Assembly: GCA_964371945.1 (NCBI GenBank)
Contig: CAYJPA010000145.1
Span: forward strand, 1-5,776
Direction: 5' to 3'
Source of the DNA: CAYJPA01 sp964371945
Lineage (GTDB): Bacteria; Chloroflexota; Chloroflexia; Thermomicrobiales; UBA6265
Length of the DNA stretch: 5,776 nt
Below, piece after piece: positions 1 through 5,108 of the stretch; within the stretch, counting starts at the first letter, position 1; the number at the start of each line of letters is the position of its first letter. A program made the position numbers and the translations under genes. The notes under the pieces were generated by a model. That model saw only the letters and a program-made list of their open reading frames with translations, made no database searches and was not told where the DNA came from.

Positions 1-458
1 CGCGATCTCCACAGGAACTAGCGGCCCGATTGCGCGCGATCGGGCAACGCGCGACGCCGCAGCGGTTGCTTATTCTGGGCGCGTTTCAGACACCTGGGGA
101 GCACCTGACCGCGGAGGAGGTCTACGAACGAGTCGGACCGCTGTCACCGGCGGTCAACCGGTCAACGGTCTACCGGACGCTCGAGCTTTTTCGCGATCTA
201 GGTTTGATCACCGAGACGGATCTGGGCGGCGGCATGCGGCAGTTCGAGCTGCTGGACGGACCGCGCCATCATCATCTGATCTGCCGGAACTGCGAGCACA
301 TGATCGAGTTGGATGACGAGATCATCGAACCGCTGCGCGATCATGTGCGGTCTAAATACGGGTTTAGCGTAACGATTGATCATCTGGCGCTCTTTGGCCT
401 GTGCTCCTGCTGCCAGGGCGTGGCGGACAACGCGTCCGCCGCCGAAGAAGTGGCCTAA
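1..458 (+). CDS. Fur-family metal-responsive transcriptional regulator (5' end outside window)
   Basis: A Fur/Zur/PerR-type repressor: an N-terminal winged helix binds operator DNA and a C-terminal domain dimerises and senses metal. The frame is open from base 3, and the residues before the TTG at 30 (SPQELAARL) continue into the typical family N-terminus (RAIGQRATPQRLLIL). TTG 30 is therefore probably an internal Leu codon and the true start lies upstream of the window. Counting from the TTG codon as 1: recognition-helix region about 39-60 (NRSTVYRTLELF), a His cluster at 80-82 leading into LICRNC (C85, C88), H118, and a second CxxC at C125/C128 within GLCSCC. The two CxxC pairs are the structural zinc site of the family, and the His/acidic residues form the sensory site. 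The visible 142 codons match the usual 130-150 residue length. Whether it senses iron, zinc or peroxide cannot be decided here. An FmdB-like gene follows 8 bp downstream, probably co-transcribed. Confidence 0.93.
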   Translation, partial: RSPQELAARLRAIGQRATPQRLLILGAFQTPGEHLTAEEVYERVGPLSPAVNRSTVYRTLELFRDLGLITETDLGGGMRQFELLDGPRHHHLICRNCEHMIELDDEIIEPLRDHVRSKYGFSVTIDHLALFGLCSCCQGVADNASAAEEVA

Positions 459-466
459 CCCGACAG

Positions 467-718
467 ATGCCGAAATACGATTACGCCTGTCCCGAGTGCG
501 GCGCGCGGTTCGAGCGAGAGGCGCCGGTGAGCGAGGCGGGGTCGGCGGCGGCGTGTCCGGTGTGCGGGACGGAGAGCCGGCGGGCGTACACGGCGCCGAG
601 GTTGTTGTTCAAGGCGGATCCGAAGGATGTGCGGCCGGTGTGGCACAACCATGATGGGTATTCGCATGCGCATGCGCCGCGACGGGGAAGGCACGCGACG
701 GCGAGCGAAGATCACTAA
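467..718 (+). CDS. FmdB-family zinc-ribbon protein with His-rich tail
   Basis: An 83-residue protein beginning MPKYDYACPECGARFE, the hallmark opening of the FmdB / CxxC_CxxC_SSSS putative regulatory family. C8/C11 and C30/C33 form the two CxxC knuckles of a zinc ribbon, followed by the family's Y-x-A-P-x-L-L-F-K segment (41-49). Family function is poorly defined; a link to formamidase/amidase regulation is historical. ATG 467 is chosen over the longer upstream frame because homologous sequence starts exactly at MPKY and the upstream extension overlaps the Fur gene with no resemblance. No strong Shine-Dalgarno is visible; the 8 bp gap to the Fur stop suggests translational coupling. Unusual is the C-terminal tail with H60, H62, H67, H69, H76 and H83, which could bind metal and fits the metalloregulator neighbour. 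The family's common Ser-rich tail is absent. Confidence 0.88.
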   Translation: MPKYDYACPECGARFEREAPVSEAGSAAACPVCGTESRRAYTAPRLLFKADPKDVRPVWHNHDGYSHAHAPRRGRHATASEDH

Positions 719-804
719 TCGAGTCCTCAACTACTTGCTCTAACCTGGGCGAATTGATCACTCTATTGACGTCGACGGAGAGCCATCCAAATATATCTCT
801 TATA

Positions 805-1896
805 CTAATACTCACCCCTTGTTTTCGGGTTCTTGAGCGCGTAAGGAAACGCTTGAAAACTGGTCGCATGCAATGGGTCAACTTTTGACTTTGCCAGATT
901 GAAATAGCTGGGCGACGGTGACAAAGATCCGCGGACACCTCCTCCGATTGACATGACCGGACCGTGACCTGACAGATTTGGTGGGCTTTCGAATCGAAAA
1001 GTGAACTCGCCCAACGGACCAGAAATCTCTGGTGATCCTATAACGACCTCTGGCCCGCTCAAGTATTGCGCAGCAACGATCCAGGGTGTGAAGCCGACGG
1101 GCCCAAAGTAGCTGGCGTAAATTCCTTGAACTTGTATTAGTACCTCTTCAAAATATTCATATCGGCTACTAATTAGCCGTTCGGCCGGTTGGCGGAGCAC
1201 AACTGACAAAACATCTTTTCCAATGCCAACTCCATGGTCCGAAGCCAGTCGCAATGCGTCAATCAGTAGGGACTCAGTTTGATCAATGGATTTGCTCTCG
1301 CGTAGATTGCTTTCAACCTCTAGTCGTATCCGGTTGATGTGTGGATTGCTGGGTGTGAAGTCGAGGTAGAACATGCCTTGGAGCCAACCGTGGCGACGAC
1401 TCCAACCTAATCCTTGATAGAAGTCGCCGGCTCCGGTGTCGGCAATGACATAGAGTATTGGTCTCCAGAGCTTTTTGCCCCTTTGCCATCCGCACAACAC
1501 TATGCGGGGAAGGCACCATCTTTCGCGCGCCGGAAGGAGCCGAGCGCTCGCCACCAACGATGCGCGCAGTTTAATCATTGCTGTGCCGATATCAGGCCAC
1601 GGAGGCACTCTGCCAAGGGTGACCTTGCTTCCGATTCCTCCGGTTGGACTTGGTAACCAAGTTGAAAAGTCCTCATTTGAGAGTTTCTCGGCAATCCACT
1701 GATCTGTCGGTCTACCCTCCAAGCTAGCCCGGCCCGTGTATCCGATCGAAACGTAAGCATCACGCGCCAGAAACACGATGCTCTTGTTTGCATTTGGATC
1801 AACACTGACTTGACCGAAAGAGGTCGGACGGGAGATGAGCCTATCGCTAATGTGAAGAACGAATCTGTTTGAAACAAAACTGATATGTAGAGTCAT
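805..1896 (-). CDS. Uncharacterised protein with proteasome-like Ntn-hydrolase N-terminal domain
   Basis: A 363-residue protein that I cannot assign to a named family. What can be seen: Met1 is followed by Thr2, then a beta-strand-like run (LHISFVSNRFVLHISDR) placing Asp18 sixteen residues after Thr2, Lys38 in an NKSIVF strand, and then VSIGYTGRASLEG (49-61). Proteasome beta subunits, HslV and Anbu show the same order: N-terminal Thr1, Asp17, Lys33, then a strand leading into a Gly-rich turn. Residues 209-235 (helix, then ASDHGVGIGKDVLSVVL) resemble the late helix and D-xx-SG strand of that fold. About 125 further residues have no match I recognise. No signal peptide or membrane segment is seen. 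The start is supported by CGGAG 9 nt upstream on the minus strand. Base composition and A/T-ending codons (for example Glu-Val-Leu-Ile as GAG GTA CTA ATA) differ sharply from neighbours, suggesting transfer. The gene is convergent with the FmdB-like gene. The ORF is confident; the fold is inference. Confidence 0.8.
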   Translation of the reverse strand: MTLHISFVSNRFVLHISDRLISRPTSFGQVSVDPNANKSIVFLARDAYVSIGYTGRASLEGRPTDQWIAEKLSNEDFSTWLPSPTGGIGSKVTLGRVPPWPDIGTAMIKLRASLVASARLLPARERWCLPRIVLCGWQRGKKLWRPILYVIADTGAGDFYQGLGWSRRHGWLQGMFYLDFTPSNPHINRIRLEVESNLRESKSIDQTESLLIDALRLASDHGVGIGKDVLSVVLRQPAERLISSRYEYFEEVLIQVQGIYASYFGPVGFTPWIVAAQYLSGPEVVIGSPEISGPLGEFTFRFESPPNLSGHGPVMSIGGGVRGSLSPSPSYFNLAKSKVDPLHATSFQAFPYALKNPKTRGEY

Positions 1897-1905
1897 ACTT
1901 TATCG

Positions 1906-1910
1906 CTCCG
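1906..1910 (-). promoter_or_regulatory. Ribosome binding site for the 363-codon gene
   Basis: The minus strand reads CGGAG, then 9 nt, then ATG at 1896. It supports that start over internal Met codons. Confidence 0.55.
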
Positions 1911-1937
1911 TATGGACCCTCAAATCAATTCGGCTCG

Positions 1938-1975
1938 AAAAAAGGAGCAATGCCCTATCGAGATGGCGCTGCTCC
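1938..1975 (-). terminator. Rho-independent terminator downstream of the aminotransferase gene
   Basis: On the minus strand GGAGCA (1975-1970) pairs with TGCTCC (1949-1944). A G-T wobble, one mismatch and three inner G-C pairs extend the stem around a loop near 1955-1964, and six T residues (1943-1938) follow immediately. This is the standard hairpin plus U-tract, oriented to stop transcripts leaving the aminotransferase gene, whose stop lies about 118 bp upstream. It ends only about 41 bp before the ATG of the 363-codon gene. That gene therefore needs its own promoter in or overlapping this segment, or depends on read-through. Confidence 0.75.
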
Positions 1976-2067
1976 CCAGATACAGCTTAATTCCGATTCG
2001 AGCACTTTGGAGTCGCGATAGCCTAATTCGCCGGTGCAGTCCAGTTGCTACCTACACTCACGAACAC

Positions 2068-2090
2068 AAAAGTTGGATTCACTGAGTCCA
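2068..2090 (-). terminator. Weak stem-loop directly after the aminotransferase stop
   Basis: On the minus strand a 7-bp stem with one C-A mismatch (TGGACTC and GAATCCA, 2090-2084 and 2080-2074), with a 3-nt loop, starts 2 nt after the TGA and is followed by AC and four T residues (2071-2068). It may act as a minor first terminator before the stronger one at 1938-1975. The short loop and mismatch keep confidence low. Confidence 0.3.
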
Positions 2091-2092
2091 TC

Positions 2093-3328
2093 TCATACGA
2101 CCAATTCCAGGAGTTCGCCCTGGATGACTTCGCTGAGGATGCGGATGCCTTCGGGGATTTGGGTGTCGGTGGCGAAGGAGAATGAGAGGCGGATGGTGTT
2201 TTTGCCGCTGCCGTCGGCGAAGCAGGTTGCGCCGGGCAGGTATTCGACGCCGCGCTCCTTCGCCTGCGGGCGCATTTTGGCGGCGTCGATCTGTTCCGGC
2301 AGGGTCAGCCAGATGAAGAAGCCGCCGTCCGGTTTGGTCCAGGTTGCGCCCTTCGGCATGTAGCGTTCGAGCGCGTCGAGCATCAGGTCACGACGGTGGC
2401 CGTAGATCCCCTTCAGTTTGGCGATGTGGTCGTCGAGGTTAGCCGGAATCCATTCGGCCGCGACGAAGGAGCCGAAGACGCTGGTGCTGCCATCGATCTT
2501 CAGTCGCGCCAGGCGGCGGATGATCTCCTCGTTGGCGACTAGCCAGCCGAGACGCATGCCCGCGCCCATGATCTTCGACATGGTGCCGAGGTACATCGTG
2601 TAGCCATGGTTGTCGAAGGTGTAAATCGGCGGCAGGTGCTCGCCGTCGTACCGGAGATCGTGGTAGGCGTCGTCTTCCAACACGAGCGTGCCGTATTCGG
2701 CCGCGAGCTCGGCGATGCGCTTGCGCCGTTCGACGGTGGTCGAGATTCCGCTTGGATTCTGGAAGTTCGAGATCACGTAGATGAATTTGGGGCGGGTTCC
2801 GGCCGCGGCGAGTCGTTGCAGCTCAGATTCGAGGGCGTCGACGTCGAGCCCGCCGTCATTGACTGGAACGGTGACGAGCCGGCCGCGGACGTTGTTCACG
2901 GCGTCGATGAAGCCCATCCAGGTCGGGGCCTCGCAGATGATGACGTCACCGGGATTGATGAGCAGATCGAGCACGAGCTGAAGCGCCTGCGATCCCCCGG
3001 CGGTGATGATCAGGTTTTCGGGACCGGCGACGATTTTCTGATCGCGGCGGAGCTTGGTGAGCAGGGCGCCGGCCAGTTCCGCAACCCCAGTGGTTTTGCC
3101 GTACTGGAGCGCCCACTCCGGGTTCGCGTCGAGCGCCCGGCAGGTGGCATCGGCCACGGTGGCGTTCGGCAGGGATGCGCGATCCGGGAAGCCGAAGGTG
3201 AAGGAGATGTGCTCGGCCGAGGAGCGGGGATCGACCAGTGCGGCGGCGGTCACGCCTTCGCCTTCACCGCGAACCGAGAGCAGCTCGCGTAAATGATCGT
3301 GAAAAGTCGTCGCGGTATCGCTCGCCAT
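2093..3328 (-). CDS. PLP-dependent class I/II aminotransferase (2-aminoadipate / MocR-like type)
   Basis: A 411-residue cytosolic fold-type I aminotransferase, moving an amino group between an amino acid and a 2-oxo acid through PLP. Visible landmarks: the GGSQAL cofactor-phosphate loop (111-116), EAPTW (133-137), NPSG with Asn191, EDDAY with Asp219 and Tyr222 contacting the PLP ring, GTMSKIMGAGMRLGW with Schiff-base Lys252 and phosphate-contacting Arg259, and Arg380 in NTIRLSFS for the substrate carboxylate. All catalytic residues are intact. The sequence style is that of 2-aminoadipate aminotransferases and the catalytic domain of MocR regulators, but the N-terminus has no GntR DNA-binding domain, so it is a free enzyme. 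The exact amino-acid substrate cannot be read from sequence. ATG at 3328 is preferred to the ATG 13 codons upstream because AGGAG lies 6 nt before it and the extra residues (MRRTIRRSRQEHT) look like leader. It is divergent from panB. Confidence 0.93.
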   Translation of the reverse strand: MASDTATTFHDHLRELLSVRGEGEGVTAAALVDPRSSAEHISFTFGFPDRASLPNATVADATCRALDANPEWALQYGKTTGVAELAGALLTKLRRDQKIVAGPENLIITAGGSQALQLVLDLLINPGDVIICEAPTWMGFIDAVNNVRGRLVTVPVNDGGLDVDALESELQRLAAAGTRPKFIYVISNFQNPSGISTTVERRKRIAELAAEYGTLVLEDDAYHDLRYDGEHLPPIYTFDNHGYTMYLGTMSKIMGAGMRLGWLVANEEIIRRLARLKIDGSTSVFGSFVAAEWIPANLDDHIAKLKGIYGHRRDLMLDALERYMPKGATWTKPDGGFFIWLTLPEQIDAAKMRPQAKERGVEYLPGATCFADGSGKNTIRLSFSFATDTQIPEGIRILSEVIQGELLELVV

Positions 3329-3334
3329 GGTGTG

Positions 3335-3339
3335 CTCCT
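3335..3339 (-). promoter_or_regulatory. Ribosome binding site of the aminotransferase
   Basis: The minus strand reads AGGAG, then 6 nt, then ATG (3328-3326). This decides the start against the in-frame ATG at 3367, which has no comparable site. Confidence 0.75.
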
Positions 3340-3368
3340 GCCGGCTTCGTCTGATTGTTCGCCGCACG

Positions 3369-3374
3369 ATTCTA
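3369..3374 (-). promoter_or_regulatory. Possible -10 element for the aminotransferase
   Basis: TAGAAT on the minus strand matches five of six bases of the TATAAT consensus and would give a leader of roughly 30 nt. No good -35 hexamer stands at 17-19 nt; the expected spacer is occupied by the inverted repeat at 3377-3396, as expected for an operator-controlled or activator-dependent promoter. This is a motif match only. Confidence 0.35.
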
Positions 3375-3376
3375 CG

Positions 3377-3396
3377 GGCGCGAGGCTTCTCGCGCC
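3377..3396. repeat. Perfect 8-bp inverted repeat, possible operator
   Basis: GGCGCGAG, a 4-nt spacer GCTT, then CTCGCGCC: a perfect inverted repeat in the divergent aminotransferase/panB region, with no T-tract on either side. It overlaps the spacer of the candidate -10 at 3369-3374. It could be a regulator-binding site or an RNA hairpin in the 5' leader of either gene. Confidence 0.55.
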
Positions 3397-3398
3397 AT

Positions 3399-3417
3399 GG
3401 TGCTCGGCTGCAGCACC
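3399..3417. repeat. Second inverted repeat, 2 bp from the first
   Basis: GGTGCT, a 7-nt loop, then AGCACC: a perfect 6-bp inverted repeat immediately next to the repeat at 3377-3396, giving two tandem stem-loops about 66 bp before the panB start. There is no U-tract, so a simple intrinsic terminator is unlikely. Confidence 0.5.
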
Positions 3418-3470
3418 GGGCGACAGGGCTGAATGCTGTGCGAAAATGCGGCCCGCAAGACGATCCAAGA

Positions 3471-3476
3471 AAGGAG
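3471..3476 (+). promoter_or_regulatory. Ribosome binding site of panB
   Basis: AAGGAG, 6 nt, then ATG at 3483. A near-ideal Shine-Dalgarno that fixes the panB start and rules out the in-frame ATG at 3327. Confidence 0.85.
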
Positions 3477-3482
3477 CCGACG

Positions 3483-4346
3483 ATGGTCGATCAAGTCCGC
3501 CGCACATTGAGCGCCCGCGATGTCGCGGCGCGAAAAGGTGGGCGAAAGCTCTCGATGATCGTGGCCTCCGACTATCCGATCGCCCGGCTCGTCGACCGGT
3601 CGGGGATTGAGCTGATTTTGGTCGGCGATTCGCTGGGCATGACCGCGCTCGGCTATGACTCGACGATTCCCGTCACGGTCGACGACATCCTCCATCACTG
3701 CAAAGCGGTCGTTCGCGGGGCGCCGCGGACGCATGTCGTGGCCGATCTTCCATTTCTCTCCTATCACCTGAGCGACGCGCAGGCGCTGGAGAACGCGGGG
3801 CGGTTGTTGCAGCTTGGGGGCGCCGATTCGGTCAAGCTCGAAGGCGGGAGCGAGCAGATCGCCGCGAGGGTTCGCGTGCTCGTGGCGGCCGGAATTCCGG
3901 TGATGGGACATATCGGGATCACGCCGCAATCGGGCGCGACCGAGGGTTACAGTACCCAGGGCGCCGATGCGATCTCAGCGCGGCGCATTCTGGCGGAGGC
4001 GCACGCGCTGTCAGATGCCGGCGTTTTCGCGATGGTGGTCGAGGCGGTGCCGGCCGAACTGGCGCGGATGATCACGGTGCAGGTGGCGGCGCCGACGATC
4101 GGGATCGGGTCTGGGCGCGATTGCGACGGGCAGATCGTGGCGGCGACCGACATGTTGGGAATCGAGAGCAAGCTCTTTCTCAACTTTTCCAAGAAGTACG
4201 CGAATCTGGGCGCGGAGATCGAGGCGGCGTTTCGAACCTATCTATCTGAGGTCGAATCCGGGGAATTCCCCGGACCTGAGCTGGCGACATCGCTTCCGCC
4301 TGAGGTGCTGACGGCGCTCGATGGCGGTAGTTTGCCGACGCGTTGA
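3483..4346 (+). CDS. panB: 3-methyl-2-oxobutanoate hydroxymethyltransferase (ketopantoate hydroxymethyltransferase)
   Basis: Transfers a one-carbon unit from 5,10-methylenetetrahydrofolate to 2-oxoisovalerate to give ketopantoate, the first committed step of pantothenate (CoA) synthesis; cytosolic, TIM-barrel, Mg-dependent, usually decameric. The 287 residues slightly exceed the common 260-280. Landmarks: ILVGDSLGM with metal ligand Asp49, VVADLPFLSY with Asp88, VKLEGG with Lys118 and Glu120, MGHIGITPQS with His143, VVEAVP with catalytic Glu187, and the GIGSGRDCDGQ loop (207-217). All known active-site positions are present. The N-terminal motif reads VASDYP where many homologues have TAYD, a mild variation. 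ATG 3483 is chosen for its Shine-Dalgarno and because the upstream extension does not resemble PanB. The next gene starts 30 bp later, probably in the same operon. panC and panD are not in the window. Confidence 0.97.
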   Translation: MVDQVRRTLSARDVAARKGGRKLSMIVASDYPIARLVDRSGIELILVGDSLGMTALGYDSTIPVTVDDILHHCKAVVRGAPRTHVVADLPFLSYHLSDAQALENAGRLLQLGGADSVKLEGGSEQIAARVRVLVAAGIPVMGHIGITPQSGATEGYSTQGADAISARRILAEAHALSDAGVFAMVVEAVPAELARMITVQVAAPTIGIGSGRDCDGQIVAATDMLGIESKLFLNFSKKYANLGAEIEAAFRTYLSEVESGEFPGPELATSLPPEVLTALDGGSLPTR

Positions 4347-4364
4347 TTCGATATCAAAGTGAAC

Positions 4365-4370
4365 GGAGGG
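4365..4370 (+). promoter_or_regulatory. Ribosome binding site that selects a GTG start
   Basis: GGAGGG lies 6 nt before GTG 4377 and 3 nt before GTG 4374. An upstream in-frame GTG at 4359 would place this site inside the coding region, so 4377 is the best start. Confidence 0.65.
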
Positions 4371-4376
4371 TTCGTG

Positions 4377-4883
4377 GTGACCTCGAACGGCGGCGAAATC
4401 TGGCGCGGCAAGACCGGCAAGATGAGCCAGGAGGAGATCGACGAGTTTTTGGGCCGGGTCGCGCTTTGCAGGCTGGCGTGCCATGACAATGACGGCTGGC
4501 CGTATGTCGTGCCGACCTGCTTTCAATATAAGGACGGCGGGTTTTACATCGTTCCGCGGGAACGATCGGCGTGGGCGCAGTACATGAAAAAGGATCCCCG
4601 CGTCGCGTTGGTGATCGACGATCCGGATGCTGGGTCGCAGCAGCGGGTCACGGTCAAGGGCGAAGCGCGGGTGGTTGAGGAGCCGAACATCGGCGGCAAG
4701 TGGGTGGCGGTCGCGAACGACATGGTCCGGCGCTATCTGGGGACGATCGCGGACGATTATCTGGATTCGGCGTCCGAGGAGCCGCGGTGGCTCTTCTTTG
4801 TGAAGCCGATTTCAATGACAACCTGGCAGGGCGTGGACTGGGCCAAGAGGTACAAGCACGAGCCCGCTTCGAGCGGCGGTTAA
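4377..4883 (+). CDS. Pyridoxamine 5'-phosphate oxidase-superfamily FMN-binding split-barrel protein
   Basis: A 168-residue cytosolic protein of the flavin split-barrel superfamily, with members that bind FMN, F420 or haem. The core is recognisable: an N-terminal helix (MSQEEIDEFLGRVALCRLACHD, 16-37), then GWPYVVPTCFQYKDGGFYIVP (40-60), the segment RSAWAQYMKKDPRVALVIDD (63-82) with the basic/Ser residues that usually contact cofactor phosphate, the strand VTVKGEARVVEE (91-102), and a C-terminal FFVKPISMTTWQGVDWAKRY (140-159) typical of the small members of this family. It lacks the length and C-terminal residues of true PdxH, so vitamin B6 oxidation should not be assumed. The actual substrate is unknown. 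GTG 4377 is preferred from the ribosome binding site; an internal ATG at 4422 is a weaker alternative. The 30 bp spacing from panB suggests co-transcription, but no established link to pantothenate synthesis is known to me. Confidence 0.88.
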   Translation: MTSNGGEIWRGKTGKMSQEEIDEFLGRVALCRLACHDNDGWPYVVPTCFQYKDGGFYIVPRERSAWAQYMKKDPRVALVIDDPDAGSQQRVTVKGEARVVEEPNIGGKWVAVANDMVRRYLGTIADDYLDSASEEPRWLFFVKPISMTTWQGVDWAKRYKHEPASSGG

Positions 4884-4950
4884 CGGAGATCTCCATCCAA
4901 AATCGAGTTCGGGCGAGATCGAGGCAATCCGCCGAAATTGAAAAACGGCC

Positions 4951-4967
4951 TTGGCACGCCACGTGCT
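4951..4967 (+). promoter_or_regulatory. Sigma-54-like -24/-12 promoter element
   Basis: The sequence TTGGCACG (4951-4958), 4 nt, GTGCT (4963-4967) places GG at 4953-4954 and GC at 4965-4966, the exact spacing of the RpoN consensus TGGCACG-N4-TTGCW. Only one of the core positions (G for T at 4963) differs. It faces the cysteine-rich gene and would give a leader of about 130 nt. The same bases also form a GCACG-CCA-CGTGC inverted repeat, so a protein-binding operator is an alternative. Whether this organism has RpoN is unknown. Confidence 0.4.
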
Positions 4968-5108
4968 TGCGGTTCCGGGAAGATGCGGACTGACTGGTCG
5001 ATCAGGTTGGAAGACCGACGGATGGGCGTGTTGTGATGCTCAGGAGGCGCGTCCCTGCGAACGTGCATGGAGCGCCGTCAGCGGCGACAGAAAGGAAGCG
5101 AGGAGAGG

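Noticed and set aside
30..32. TTG as the start codon of the Fur-family gene
   Set aside because: The frame stays open to the window edge and the preceding residues fit the family N-terminal helix, so the gene most likely starts upstream.
2606..3292. 228-codon open frame on the plus strand across the aminotransferase gene
   Set aside because: Antisense shadow in GC-rich DNA. The minus frame carries the complete set of PLP-enzyme motifs.
3327..3329. Upstream ATG giving a 339-residue PanB
   Set aside because: The extra 52 residues do not resemble PanB, cross the inverted repeats, and lack a ribosome binding site, whereas ATG 3483 has an ideal one.
3372..3398. Eight-codon mini-ORF (MAREASRP) that could be a leader peptide before the aminotransferase
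   Set aside because: No ribosome binding site, no run of a regulatory amino acid, and it lies within the inverted repeats, so chance is the simpler explanation.
3372..3929. 185-codon minus-strand frame over the start of panB
   Set aside because: Overlaps well-conserved panB coding sequence and has no recognisable motif.
4885..4894. GGAGATCTCC palindrome just after the split-barrel gene as a terminator
   Set aside because: It has no loop and no T-tract; it is likely a chance restriction-site-like palindrome.
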